Source: Pseudomonas syringae (GTDB taxonomy: Bacteria > Pseudomonadota > Gammaproteobacteria > Pseudomonadales > Pseudomonadaceae). From it: a DNA stretch of 36,678 nucleotides. Positions 7,947-16,855 of the stretch are shown piece by piece (position 1 is the first letter of the stretch; every line of letters begins with the position of its first letter). The notes beneath the pieces were generated by a model. It saw nothing but the letters and a program-made list of their open reading frames with translations. It had not been told where the DNA came from and ran no database searches. The position numbers and the translations under genes were made by a program. The stretch covers positions 1 to 36,678 of the forward strand of contig NZ_WKCB01000057.1 of assembly GCF_021606685.1 (NCBI RefSeq), in the 5' to 3' direction.

Positions 7947-9303
7947 GGGGCCGCTGAAACGGCTGCCGGGCAAGCATTCGTTATTCTGGAAGCTGGCCTG
8001 CCTGTTGATTGCCTTCTGCTTGCTGATGATCTGGCTCAGTTGGTCGTGGGGCCGCTACATGGAAGAGCAAAACGCCTACCTGGCCGACGAATCCCGCGAG
8101 GTGCTCAAGGGCTACGCGGCGGGCGCCGAACTGGCCTGGACGACCCAGGGCCGTGCCGGGGTGGACGCTTGGTTGCAGCTGATGGCCAGGCATGAGCCCA
8201 CCTGGGTCGGCGTGATCGGCAGCGACCTGCAATCGCTCAGCAGCACCCCGCTGACCGACAAGGAAAGCCAGCGCCTGACTTTTTTGCGTGGCCTGGACTG
8301 GCCGGTGAGCCGGCATGTCAAAGGCCTGCCGTGGTTGAAGGTGCCTTTCCCGCTAGCGCCTGGCGCCGGCTCGCTGGTGATCGAATTGCCGCAGCGTTTC
8401 ATGCCGGGGCGCTACCAGTTGGTGTGGCGAGTGGTGACCAACGGCGTGATCCCCGGGCTGTTCACGCTGTTGCTGTGCATCGGCCTGTATCGGTTGCTGA
8501 TCATGCCGCTCAACCAACTGCGCGAGCAGGCCAACGCGTGGCGCGCCGACCAGTTGCATACCCGGCTGTCCCACGCTGCCACCAGTCGCCAGGATGAGTT
8601 GGGCGAACTGGGCCGCGCGTTCGACCACATGTCCGAGCGCTTGCAGGGCACGATGGTGCTGCAACAGCAACTGCTGCGGGACATGTCCCACGAGCTGCGC
8701 ACGCCGTTGAGCCGGTTGCGCGTGGCCTGTGACAGTGAGCAGCACCTGCCGCAACTGCGTGAGCGACTGGGACGTGAGATCGATGCCATGCAGCGCCTGG
8801 TCGAAGACAGCCTGCAACTGGCCTGGTTGGACACCGAGCGCGCGCCGTTGCCCGAGGAAGCTATCCAGCTGGAGGCTTTGTGGGACTTGCTGCGGGAAAA
8901 TGCCTGCTTTGAAAGCGATTGGCCGGCGTCGCGCCTGCCTTGCCTGCTGGGTGCCGATTGCTGGGTGCGGGGCAACCTGAATGCGCTGGCGCAGGCTTTG
9001 GAAAATATCCTGCGTAACGCCATTCGGCATTCCCCACCGGATGGCAGTGTGTGCCTGGACGGGCAGCGGGATGGCGAGTACTGGCACCTGTGGCTGGAGG
9101 ATCAGGGCGGGGGGATTGCCGAGCAGGATCTGGAACGGATCTTTGCGCCGTTCACGCGCCTGGACGGTTCGCGGCCCGGCGATGGCGGTTTTGGCCTGGG
9201 CTTGAGCATCGCGCGCAACGCCGTGCAGCGTCAGCAAGGCAGCCTGTGGGCACAGAACAGCGGCACGGGCCTGCGCGTGCACCTGCGCCTGCGGGCGTGC
9301 TGA
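7936..9303 (+). CDS. Two-component sensor histidine kinase (PirS-like by position)
   Basis: Kinase of 455 residues. Two membrane segments (about 17-36 and 170-190) flank a periplasmic sensor region of about 130 residues. HAMP is at about 190-240, then the phosphorylated histidine H252 in RDMSHELRTPLSR, an N-box (ENILRNAIRHSPP), and ATP-lid motifs DQGGGI and GGFGLGLSIA. It autophosphorylates and passes phosphate to the regulator encoded just upstream. The proposed PirS relationship rests on position next to gacS and gene order only; the sensed signal is unknown. Confidence 0.87.
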   Translation: MGVEGPLKRLPGKHSLFWKLACLLIAFCLLMIWLSWSWGRYMEEQNAYLADESREVLKGYAAGAELAWTTQGRAGVDAWLQLMARHEPTWVGVIGSDLQSLSSTPLTDKESQRLTFLRGLDWPVSRHVKGLPWLKVPFPLAPGAGSLVIELPQRFMPGRYQLVWRVVTNGVIPGLFTLLLCIGLYRLLIMPLNQLREQANAWRADQLHTRLSHAATSRQDELGELGRAFDHMSERLQGTMVLQQQLLRDMSHELRTPLSRLRVACDSEQHLPQLRERLGREIDAMQRLVEDSLQLAWLDTERAPLPEEAIQLEALWDLLRENACFESDWPASRLPCLLGADCWVRGNLNALAQALENILRNAIRHSPPDGSVCLDGQRDGEYWHLWLEDQGGGIAEQDLERIFAPFTRLDGSRPGDGGFGLGLSIARNAVQRQQGSLWAQNSGTGLRVHLRLRAC

Positions 9304-9306
9304 GCC

Positions 9307-9822
9307 TCAACGGCGCCGCTGTTTGCGCTTCTTCCACTGGTGCGCGACCCACCAGCGCCAGTAACCCATGGTCAGGCAATACGCCAGCGCGCCCAGCACC
9401 AGCCCCAGTACCACTGAGCCCAGCAAGAATGGCTGCCATAGCGTGCTCAGTTGCCCGCTGATCCATTCCCAGGTCAGGTCGTGGGGCAGGTGGCGGGGCG
9501 GTACATTCATCAACCAGGCGCCGGTCATGTAGGTGCAGATAAACACCACCGGCATGGTGATCGGGTTGGTCAGCCACACCAGGCTGACGGCGATGGGCAT
9601 GTTGCCCCGCACCGTAATCGCGAGGACGGCCGCCAGCAGCATCTGCAGCGGAATCGGGATGAAGGCCGCGAACAAACCCACCGCCATGGCCCGCGCCACC
9701 GAGTGCCGGTTCAGGTGCCAGAGGTTCGGGTCATGCAGCAACGTGCCGAGAAACTGTAATGACTTGTGTTCCCTGATACTGGTGGGATCGGGCATGTACC
9801 GTTTGAATAAGCGCCGGGGCAT
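9307..9822 (-). CDS. DUF2062-family membrane protein
   Basis: Protein of 171 residues. The family segment 'ARAMAVGLFAAFIPIPLQML' (about residues 43-62) is followed by 'LVWLTNPITMPVVF' (about 82-95) and another membrane segment near residues 135-155, then a very basic tail ending KKRKQRRR. DUF2062 proteins are inner-membrane proteins of unknown role. It is convergent with the sensor kinase (3-base gap) and divergent from comEC. Confidence 0.85.
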   Translation of the reverse strand: MPRRLFKRYMPDPTSIREHKSLQFLGTLLHDPNLWHLNRHSVARAMAVGLFAAFIPIPLQMLLAAVLAITVRGNMPIAVSLVWLTNPITMPVVFICTYMTGAWLMNVPPRHLPHDLTWEWISGQLSTLWQPFLLGSVVLGLVLGALAYCLTMGYWRWWVAHQWKKRKQRRR

Positions 9823-9957
9823 AGGGGGTCCAGGTCAATTCGAGGGGCAAGTATGCCCGCATTCTATAAACAGAAAATTCAGACTTTGTGACAAAACATC
9901 ATAGGCCGTGCCTGACACCCGGCTAAGACTGAGTGGATCACTTGTGAAGGATGATCC

Positions 9958-12183
9958 ATGAAAACAGGGTTGTTCGCGCTTGCACTGGGGCTGTTGGCCT
10001 TGCGCTGGTTACCGGTATTGCCGCCTGTCGGGTGGCTGGTGCTGCTACCGGTGTTGGCGCTGATGCTGCTGCCGTTTCGCACTTACCCCCTGGCTTTGTG
10101 CCTGCTGGGCTTCAGTTGGGCGTGCCTCTGCGCACAGTGGGCCCTGGATGATCGCCTGCAGCCGGTGCTGGACGGCCAGACCCGCTGGGTGGAAGGCCGT
10201 GTCACCGGCTTGCCGCAGCGCACCGGCGATGGGGTGCGCTTTGAGTTGACCGACAGCCGGTCGCGCAGGGCGCAACTGCCCAGCCACATTCGCCTGTTCT
10301 GGCGCGGCGGCCCGGACGTGCGCAGCGGCGAGCGTTGGCGCCTGGCAGTCACGCTCAAGCGGCCTTCCGGCCTGCTGAATTTTCACGGATTTGATCAGGA
10401 GGCCTGGCTGTTGGCCCAACGCATCGGCGCCACGGGCTCGGTCAAGGATGGCCAGCGCCTGGCGCCGGCACGTGATGCCTGGCGCGACGCGGTACGCCAA
10501 CGTCTGCTGGCGGTGGATGGCCAGGGTCGGGAGGCGGGGCTGGCGGCGCTGGTCCTTGGCGACGGCTCAGGCCTCGCCGCCGCTGATTGGCAAGTGCTGC
10601 AAGACACCGGCACCGTGCATCTGCTGGTGATTTCCGGCCAGCACATCGGCTTGCTGGCGGGGCTGATCTACGGGTTGGTCGCGGGGTTGGCGCGTTACGG
10701 TGGCTGGCCGCGAACCTGGCCGTGGCTGCCGTGGGCGTGCGGCCTGGCTTTCGCTGCGGCGCTGGGTTATTGCCTGCTGGCGGGGTTCGGCGTGCCGGTG
10801 CAGCGCGCCTGTGTGATGGTCGGGCTGGTGCTGGGGTGGCGGCTGCGCTTTCGCCACCTCGGCGTCTGGTGGCCGCTGCTGCTGGCGCTCAATGGGGTGC
10901 TGATCCTTGAGCCCTTGGCCAGTTTGCAGCCAGGCTTCTGGTTGTCCTTTGCGGCCGTCGCAGTACTGATCCTGGCTTTTGCCGGGCGCTTGGGCCCGTG
11001 GAGCGTCTGGCAGGTGTGGACCCGCCCCCAATGGTTGATCGCCATCGGCTTGTTTCCGGTATTACTGGTGCTGGGGTTGCCCATCAGCCTGAGCGCGCCG
11101 CTGGCTAACCTGGTGGCCGTGCCATGGATCAGCCTGGTGGTGTTGCCGCTGGCGTTGGCAGGCACGGCGTTGCTGGCGGTGCCGTTGGTGGGGGAAGGGT
11201 TGCTGTGGCTGGCTGGGGGCGCGCTGGACTGGCTATTCAAGGGCCTGGCGTGGCTGGCTGCGCAGGCCCCGGCCTGGGTCCCGGCCCAATTGCCTTTGGG
11301 GTATTGGTGGGTGAGCGTGCTCGGGGCGGTTCTGCTCTTGCTGCCCAAGGGCGTGCCGTTTCGCTTGCTCGGCTTGCCGATGTTGCTGCTGGCGGTGTTT
11401 CCCCCGCGCATACCGGTGCCCCATGGGCAGGTGGACGTGGTGCAGTTGGATGTCGGGCAGGGGCAATCGGTGATTCTGCGCACGCGTCATCACACGCTGC
11501 TCTACGATGCGGGCCCGCGTTCGGGGGCTTTTGACCTGGGCGCGCGGGTGGTGCTGCCGTCATTGCGCAAACTCGGGGTCGAGGCGTTGGACATGATGTT
11601 GCTCAGCCACGCCGATGCCGACCACGCCGGCGGTGCGGCGGCGATTGCGCAGGGGCTGCCGATCAAGCGTGTGGTGGGCGGCGAAACCCAGGGCCTGCCA
11701 GCGTTTCTCGGCACGCAAGCGTGCACCAGCGGTGAGCAATGGACATGGGACGGTGTGTCATTCGAGCTCTGGCAGTGGCCCGACGCCATTAGCGGCAATT
11801 CAAAGTCCTGCGTACTGCGAGTGCAGGCCAATGGCGAGCGCCTGTTGCTGACCGGCGATATCGACCGTGCGGCCGAACGGGCATTGTTGGCCTCTCCGTT
11901 GGGCGTGCCGACCGATTGGCTGCAAGCCCCTCACCATGGCAGTCGCAGTTCTTCTTCCTGGCCCTTTCTGCAACGGCTGGCGCCCAGGTCGGTGCTGATT
12001 TCGCGAGGCCGCGGCAATGCATTCGGCCATCCCCATCCGCAGGTGATGGAGCGCTACCGGGCGTTGGGCAGCCAGGTGTATGACAGCGCAGAGCAGGGGG
12101 CGGTGCGCGTGCAGTTGGGGGCATTTGCGCCGCCGGTTGTTGCGCGTGGTCAACTCAGGTTCTGGCGTGAACCGGTACCCTAG
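9958..12183 (+). CDS. comEC: DNA internalization-related competence protein ComEC/Rec2
   Basis: Polytopic inner-membrane protein of 741 residues, thought to form the channel that brings single-stranded DNA into the cytoplasm in natural transformation. An N-terminal DUF4131-type region (about 1-170) precedes the Competence domain with many membrane segments (about 200-480; 'LLVISGQHIGLLAGLIYG' is typical). The C-terminal metallo-beta-lactamase-like domain follows (about 495-720), with LLSHADADHAGG as its metal-binding motif and APHHGSRSSSS near the end. A GAAGGATG ribosome site lies 6 bases before the ATG. The frame is full-length and unbroken. In pseudomonads it regularly precedes exbB-exbD-lpxK, as here. 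Confidence 0.94.
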   Translation: MKTGLFALALGLLALRWLPVLPPVGWLVLLPVLALMLLPFRTYPLALCLLGFSWACLCAQWALDDRLQPVLDGQTRWVEGRVTGLPQRTGDGVRFELTDSRSRRAQLPSHIRLFWRGGPDVRSGERWRLAVTLKRPSGLLNFHGFDQEAWLLAQRIGATGSVKDGQRLAPARDAWRDAVRQRLLAVDGQGREAGLAALVLGDGSGLAAADWQVLQDTGTVHLLVISGQHIGLLAGLIYGLVAGLARYGGWPRTWPWLPWACGLAFAAALGYCLLAGFGVPVQRACVMVGLVLGWRLRFRHLGVWWPLLLALNGVLILEPLASLQPGFWLSFAAVAVLILAFAGRLGPWSVWQVWTRPQWLIAIGLFPVLLVLGLPISLSAPLANLVAVPWISLVVLPLALAGTALLAVPLVGEGLLWLAGGALDWLFKGLAWLAAQAPAWVPAQLPLGYWWVSVLGAVLLLLPKGVPFRLLGLPMLLLAVFPPRIPVPHGQVDVVQLDVGQGQSVILRTRHHTLLYDAGPRSGAFDLGARVVLPSLRKLGVEALDMMLLSHADADHAGGAAAIAQGLPIKRVVGGETQGLPAFLGTQACTSGEQWTWDGVSFELWQWPDAISGNSKSCVLRVQANGERLLLTGDIDRAAERALLASPLGVPTDWLQAPHHGSRSSSSWPFLQRLAPRSVLISRGRGNAFGHPHPQVMERYRALGSQVYDSAEQGAVRVQLGAFAPPVVARGQLRFWREPVP

Positions 12184-12259
12184 TCGCAGGGATGGCCGAC
12201 GAACCCCGTCGGCGAACCTATATGGTAAAGTGGCGCACTTTTTCGAGGGGACATTCACT

Positions 12260-12895
12260 GTGTGGGAATTGGTCAAATCCGGCGGCTGGATGATGTTGCC
12301 GATCATCATGAGTTCCATCGCCGCACTCGGCATCGTTGCCGAACGCCTGTGGACCCTGCGCGCCAGCCGCGTCACCCCCGAGCACCTGCTGGGCCAGGTC
12401 TGGGGCTGGATCAAGAACAAACAGTTGGACAAGCAAAAGCTCAAGGAGCTGCGCGCAAACTCGCCGCTGGGTGAAATCCTCGCCGCGGGCCTTGCCAACT
12501 CCAAGCATGGTCGCGAGATCATGAAAGAGTGCATTGAAGAGGCTGCCGCCCGGGTCATTCATGAACTGGAGCGCTATATCAATGCGCTCGGCACCATTGC
12601 CGCCATGGCGCCGTTGCTTGGCCTGCTGGGCACGGTGCTGGGCATGATCGATATTTTCAGCTCGTTCATGGGCTCGGGCATGACCACCAACGCCGCCGTG
12701 TTGGCCGGTGGTATTTCCAAAGCGCTGATCACCACGGCAGCGGGCCTGATGGTCGGTATCCCCTCGGTGTTCTTCCACCGCTTCCTGCAACGGCGCATCG
12801 ATGAACTGGTGGTCGGCATGGAACAGGAAGCCATCAAACTGGTGGAGGTGGTGCAGGGCGACCGCGATGTGGACCTGGTCGAGGGCAAAGCGTGA
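12260..12895 (+). CDS. exbB: ExbB/TolQ/MotA-family proton channel subunit
   Basis: Protein of 211 residues from the GTG at 12260 (VWELVKSGGWMMLPIIMSS), preceded by GAGGGG at 12245-12250. Upstream in-frame sequence is the 3' end of comEC and intergenic DNA, so earlier starts are rejected. Three membrane segments are visible: about 9-28, about 110-135 containing 'APLLGLLGTVLGMID', and about 150-180. With ExbD it should form a proton-motive-force-driven complex in the inner membrane. This copy, linked to lpxK, is not the TonB-linked exbBD. A small hairpin (12195-12213) lies between comEC and this gene. First gene of the lpxK-kdsB-murB operon. Confidence 0.92.
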   Translation: MWELVKSGGWMMLPIIMSSIAALGIVAERLWTLRASRVTPEHLLGQVWGWIKNKQLDKQKLKELRANSPLGEILAAGLANSKHGREIMKECIEEAAARVIHELERYINALGTIAAMAPLLGLLGTVLGMIDIFSSFMGSGMTTNAAVLAGGISKALITTAAGLMVGIPSVFFHRFLQRRIDELVVGMEQEAIKLVEVVQGDRDVDLVEGKA

Positions 12896-13320
12896 AATTT
12901 CGCCGCAAGCAACGGGAAAATGTCGATATCAACCTCGCGTCGCTGATCGACGTGGTGTTTATCCTGCTGCTGTTTTTTGTCGTCACCACCACGTTTACCC
13001 GGCAGACCGAGCTGCGTGTCGACTTGCCGGAAGCCGTGAGCGGTTCGCCGGCCGAAGACCAGGAAGTCAAGCAACTGGACATCGCCATCAGCGCCGACGG
13101 GGTGTTTTCGGTGAATAACCAGTTGCTGGAGAAAAATGACCTTAATAGCCTGATGGACGCGCTGCAGAAAGAATCCGGCGGCGATACCAAGATGCCGCTG
13201 TCCATCAGCGCCGATGGCAAGACCCAGCATCAGGCCGTGATCACTGCGATGGACGCTGCCGGCAAGCTCGGTTTCAGCCACCTGCGCATGACCACCGTTG
13301 AGGCGGCGAGCCAACCCTGA
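12892..13320 (+). CDS. exbD: ExbD/TolR-family biopolymer transport protein
   Basis: Protein of 142 residues with one N-terminal membrane segment (about 15-40: 'INLASLIDVVFILLLFFVVT') that contains the conserved proton-path aspartate of ExbD/TolR proteins. A periplasmic domain follows. It overlaps the ExbB-like gene by 4 bases (GTGA) and lpxK by 1 base, so the genes are coupled. The pair's client in this operon is not known; linkage with lipid A and Kdo genes suggests an envelope role (inference). Confidence 0.93.
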   Translation: MKFRRKQRENVDINLASLIDVVFILLLFFVVTTTFTRQTELRVDLPEAVSGSPAEDQEVKQLDIAISADGVFSVNNQLLEKNDLNSLMDALQKESGGDTKMPLSISADGKTQHQAVITAMDAAGKLGFSHLRMTTVEAASQP

Positions 13321-14330
13321 TGGCCATGTCTGATCGTTTGCTCAAGGCCTGGTACGAGGGGCATCCGGCACTGATGCTGCTGCGGCCTTTGGAGTCTCTG
13401 TATCGCCGGGTGGTGCAGGGCAAACGCGCGCGTTTCGTGGCGGGCGAGGGCGAGATTTATCAGGCGCCGGTGCCCGTGGTGGTGGTCGGTAATATCACCG
13501 TGGGCGGCACCGGCAAGACGCCGATGATCCTGTGGTTGATCGAGCACTGTCGGCGCAGCGGGTTGCGCGTCGGTGTGGTCAGCCGCGGGTATGGGGCCAA
13601 GCCTCCACAGTTGCCGTGGCGGGTCGAGGCGGATCAAAGCGCCGCCGTCGCTGGTGATGAACCCTTGTTGATCGTGCAACGCTGCGGCGTGCCGCTGATG
13701 ATCGACCCCGACCGCAGTCGCGCGGTCAAGGCGCTGCTCGCCAGTGAGCCGCTGGACCTGATCCTCTCCGACGACGGCCTGCAGCACTACCGCCTCGCGC
13801 GTGACCTGGAGCTTGTGCTGATTGATGCCGCGCGTGGCCTGGGCAATCGCCGTTGCTTGCCAGCCGGGCCGCTGCGTGAGCCGGTGGAGCGTCTGCACAG
13901 CGTCGATGCGCTGCTGTATAACGGCGCAGTGGCTGATCGTGAGGATGGCTTTGCCTTTCGCCTGCTACCTTCGGCACTGGTCAATTTGCACACCGGCGAG
14001 CGCCAGCCGGTCGATCACTTTCCCGCTGGCCAGCGTGTGCATGCGGTCGCCGGCATCGGCAACCCGCAACGTTTCTTCAATACCCTTGAAACGCTACACT
14101 GGCAGTCGATACACCATGCTTTTGCCGACCACGCGCCGTACAGCGCCGAGGTCTTGAATTTTACCCCGTCATTGCCGCTGGTCATGACCGAGAAGGACGC
14201 GGTGAAGTGCCGCGCCTTTGCCCAGCCCGACTGGTGGTACCTTGCAGTGGATGCTGTGCCGTCGCCAGCGTTCGTCGCCTGGTTCGACACGCAGTTGATG
14301 CGTCTGCTGCCCGCCCGCCTTTTGCCTTAA
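13320..14330 (+). CDS. lpxK: Tetraacyldisaccharide 4'-kinase LpxK
   Basis: Lipid A pathway kinase of 336 residues. It phosphorylates the 4' position of the tetraacyldisaccharide at the inner face of the inner membrane. The P-loop is at about residues 57-68 (GNITVGGTGKTP). The downstream family motif VVSRGYG and the segment 'LSDDGLQHY' are as expected. A second in-frame ATG lies two codons in (13326). The length is usual for the family. Overlap of 1 base with exbD. Confidence 0.96.
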   Translation: MAMSDRLLKAWYEGHPALMLLRPLESLYRRVVQGKRARFVAGEGEIYQAPVPVVVVGNITVGGTGKTPMILWLIEHCRRSGLRVGVVSRGYGAKPPQLPWRVEADQSAAVAGDEPLLIVQRCGVPLMIDPDRSRAVKALLASEPLDLILSDDGLQHYRLARDLELVLIDAARGLGNRRCLPAGPLREPVERLHSVDALLYNGAVADREDGFAFRLLPSALVNLHTGERQPVDHFPAGQRVHAVAGIGNPQRFFNTLETLHWQSIHHAFADHAPYSAEVLNFTPSLPLVMTEKDAVKCRAFAQPDWWYLAVDAVPSPAFVAWFDTQLMRLLPARLLP

Positions 14331-14353
14331 ATGCTGCTATCCAGGAAACATTC

Positions 14354-14539
14354 ATGGACACCAAACTGCTCGACATCCTCGCTTGCCCGATCTGCAAAGG
14401 CCCACTCAAGCTCAGCGCCGATAAAACCGAGCTGATCAGCAAAGGCGCCGGCCTGGCGTACCCGATCCGTGATGGCATCCCGGTGATGCTGGAAAGCGAG
14501 GCCCGCACCTTGACCACCGATGAGCGCCTGGATAAATGA
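14354..14539 (+). CDS. Trm112-family small zinc-binding protein (YcaR-like)
   Basis: Protein of 61 residues: MDTKLLDILACPICKGPLKL carries the CPxC half of a zinc site, followed by 'AYPIRDGIPVML', the Trm112/UPF0434 signature. The bacterial family usually lies between lpxK and kdsB, as here, and its role is unsettled. The second cysteine pair of eukaryotic Trm112 is absent, as is normal for bacterial YcaR. The ATG follows AGGAAACATTC. Its end overlaps the kdsB start by 4 bases. Confidence 0.93.
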   Translation: MDTKLLDILACPICKGPLKLSADKTELISKGAGLAYPIRDGIPVMLESEARTLTTDERLDK

Positions 14540-15300
14540 CCACAGCCTTTACCGTTGTCATCCCTTCCCGCTACGCCTCGACGCGCCTGCCGGGCAAACC
14601 GCTGCAACTGATCGGCAGCAAGCCGATGATTCAGCTGGTGTGGGAGCAGGCTTGCAAAAGCAGCGCGCAGCGCGTGGTAGTGGCCACCGATGACCCGCGT
14701 ATCATCGAGGCTTGCAAAGGTTTTGGCGCCGAAGCGGTGCTGACCCGCGAAGACCACAACTCCGGCACCGACCGCTTGGCCGAAGTAGCCACGCTACTGG
14801 GCCTGGCGCCTGATGCCATCGTGGTCAACGTGCAGGGTGACGAGCCGCTGATCCCGCCAAGCGTGATCGACCAGGTGGCCGCCAACCTCGCTGCCCATGG
14901 CGAAGCCCGCATGGCCACGCTGGCAGAGCCGATCGAAGACATCGAGACCCTGTTCAACCCGAACGTGGTCAAAGTGGTCAGCGATATCAACGGCCTGGCA
15001 CTGACCTTCAGCCGTTCGACCTTGCCCTGGGCGCGCGATGCCTTCGCCAAGAGCCGCGACGTCTTGCCGGAAGGCGTGCCGTACCGCCGCCATATCGGCA
15101 TCTACGCCTACCGCGCCGGGTTCCTGCATGACTTCGTCAGCTGGGGCCCGTGCTGGCTGGAAAACACCGAATCCCTGGAACAACTGCGTGCCCTGTGGCA
15201 CGGCGTGCGCATCCATGTGGGCGATGCCCTGGAAGCGCCACCGGCGGGTGTCGACACCCCGGAAGACCTTGAGCGCGTCCGTCGCCTGCTGGAGGCTTGA
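14536..15300 (+). CDS. kdsB: 3-deoxy-manno-octulosonate cytidylyltransferase KdsB
   Basis: Enzyme of 254 residues that makes CMP-Kdo from CTP and Kdo for the lipopolysaccharide inner core. The N-terminal nucleotide-binding signature is IPSRYASTRLPGKPL. NVQGDEPLI (metal/CTP site) and 'YRRHIGIYAYRAGFL' are typical. Full length and start well supported by the 4-base overlap with the preceding Trm112-like gene. Confidence 0.96.
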   Translation: MTTAFTVVIPSRYASTRLPGKPLQLIGSKPMIQLVWEQACKSSAQRVVVATDDPRIIEACKGFGAEAVLTREDHNSGTDRLAEVATLLGLAPDAIVVNVQGDEPLIPPSVIDQVAANLAAHGEARMATLAEPIEDIETLFNPNVVKVVSDINGLALTFSRSTLPWARDAFAKSRDVLPEGVPYRRHIGIYAYRAGFLHDFVSWGPCWLENTESLEQLRALWHGVRIHVGDALEAPPAGVDTPEDLERVRRLLEA

Positions 15301-15764
15301 TGGAGGTTCTGTTTGTCTGCCTGGGCAATATCTGCCGCTCGCCCACCGCCGAAGGTGTACTGCGCCATAAATTGCGCGAAGCGGGGTTGGCGGGGCAGGT
15401 CGAGGTGGCGTCCTCCGGTACCGGTGAATGGCATGTCGGCAACCCGCCGGACCAACGCAGCCAACGTGCGGCGCTGGTGCGGGGCTACGACCTGTCCGCC
15501 CAGCGTGCCCAGCAGGTCAGCCGTGCCGACTTTGCGCGCTACGACCTGATCCTGGCCATGGACCACAGCAACCTGCGTAACCTCAAGGCCATGCAGCCGA
15601 GCCAGGGCAAGGCGGAACTGGACCTGTTCCTGCGTCGCTTCGATGCTGAAGTGGACGAGGTGCCAGACCCTTACTACGAAGGCGAACACGGTTTCGAACG
15701 GGTCCTGGACCTGATCGAGCAGGCCTGTGATTTATTGGTGATCGAATTGAAGGGGCGGTTATGA
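15300..15764 (+). CDS. Low-molecular-weight protein-tyrosine phosphatase
   Basis: Protein of 154 residues from the ATG at 15300, which overlaps the kdsB stop by one base; a TTG one codon earlier is possible. The catalytic P-loop VCLGNICRSP (Cx5R) is at the N-terminus and the general-acid aspartate is in 'VPDPYYEG' near residue 121. The family dephosphorylates tyrosines on small proteins in the cytoplasm, often ones controlling exopolysaccharide synthesis. No tyrosine kinase is encoded here. It sits between kdsB and murB, overlapping murB by 4 bases. Confidence 0.92.
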   Translation: MEVLFVCLGNICRSPTAEGVLRHKLREAGLAGQVEVASSGTGEWHVGNPPDQRSQRAALVRGYDLSAQRAQQVSRADFARYDLILAMDHSNLRNLKAMQPSQGKAELDLFLRRFDAEVDEVPDPYYEGEHGFERVLDLIEQACDLLVIELKGRL

Positions 15765-16780
15765 CCTTGCAGGTGCTTGCGCAGGTTTCGCTCAAGCCAT
15801 TCAACAGCTTTGGCATAGATGTGCGTGCGCAACTGTTCGCCGAAGCCCACAGCGATGACGATGTGCGCGAGGCCCTGGCCTACGCGGCCGCTGAAGCCTT
15901 GCCCCTGCTGGTCATCGGTGGCGGCAGCAACCTGTTGTTGACCCAGGATATCCCCGCGTTGGTCTTGCGGATGGCCACCCAGGGCATCCGTGTGCTGCAG
16001 GATGACGGTGTGCAGGTGGTGGTTGAAGCCCAGGCGGGCGAGGCCTGGCACCCATTTGTGCTGTGGACGCTGGAGCACGGGTTCTGCGGCCTGGAAAACC
16101 TCAGCCTGATCCCAGGCACCGTCGGCGCTGCCCCGATGCAAAACATCGGCGCCTACGGTGTGGAAATCAAGGATGTATTCGCCGGCCTGACCGCCCTGGA
16201 TCGCCACACGGGCGAGCTGCGGGATTTCAGCCTGGAGGAATGCAACTTTGCCTACCGTGACAGCCTGTTCAAGCACGAAACCGGGCGCTGGCTGATCCTG
16301 CGGGTACGCTTTGCCCTTAGCCGCGCCAGCCATCTCAAGCTCGACTACGGCCCTGTGCAACAGCGCTTGGCGGGGCAGGGGATCACCGAGGCGACGCCGA
16401 CTGATGTGAGCCGGGCGATCTGCAGCATTCGACGGGAAAAACTGCCCGACCCCGCAGAGCTGGGTAACGCCGGGAGCTTCTTCAAGAACCCGCTGGTCTC
16501 CCAGGCGCTGGCAACTGAGCTGCAAGCCTTGTACCCGGACCTGGTGGCCTACCCCCAGGCCGACGGGCAGATAAAGCTCGCCGCCGGCTGGCTGATCGAC
16601 AAGGCAGGGTGGAAGGGCTTTCGCGAGGGCGATGCCGGCGTGCACGCGCTCCAGGCGCTGGTGCTGGTTAACTACGGGGGCGCCACGGGGCATCAGATTG
16701 CTGACCTGGCCCAACGTATCCAGCGCGATATCGCCGAGCGCTTCAAGGTTGAGCTGGAGATGGAACCCAACCAGTACTGA
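15761..16780 (+). CDS. murB: UDP-N-acetylenolpyruvoylglucosamine reductase MurB
   Basis: FAD enzyme of 339 residues that reduces UDP-GlcNAc-enolpyruvate to UDP-MurNAc in peptidoglycan synthesis. FAD-binding segment 'LLVIGGGSNLLL' (about 45-56), the 'GLENLSLIPGTVGAAPMQNI' stretch, and the catalytic serine in GNAGSFFKNP near residue 240 are all present. The length fits the E. coli-type (type I) enzyme. It is the last gene of the exbB-murB operon, followed by a strong terminator. Confidence 0.96.
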   Translation: MTLQVLAQVSLKPFNSFGIDVRAQLFAEAHSDDDVREALAYAAAEALPLLVIGGGSNLLLTQDIPALVLRMATQGIRVLQDDGVQVVVEAQAGEAWHPFVLWTLEHGFCGLENLSLIPGTVGAAPMQNIGAYGVEIKDVFAGLTALDRHTGELRDFSLEECNFAYRDSLFKHETGRWLILRVRFALSRASHLKLDYGPVQQRLAGQGITEATPTDVSRAICSIRREKLPDPAELGNAGSFFKNPLVSQALATELQALYPDLVAYPQADGQIKLAAGWLIDKAGWKGFREGDAGVHALQALVLVNYGGATGHQIADLAQRIQRDIAERFKVELEMEPNQY

Positions 16781-16805
16781 CGCCGCGCATTAACCGCGCG
16801 CAAAC

Positions 16806-16842
16806 AAAAATGCCCCGCATCTTTCGATACGGGGCATTTTTT
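16806..16842. terminator. Bidirectional intrinsic terminator between murB and yccA
   Basis: AAAAATGCCCCG (16806-16817) pairs with CGGGGCATTTTT (16830-16841) around a short loop. U-rich tracts follow on both strands. It can end the murB operon from the left and the Bax-inhibitor gene from the right. Confidence 0.93.
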
Positions 16843-16855
16843 ATACCGCCATGAA

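Noticed and set aside
7239..7973. A 244-codon minus-strand frame opposite the response regulator
   Set aside because: The regulator's receiver and winged-helix motifs are clear; the antisense product has only repeated Ala/His/Gln-rich sequence.
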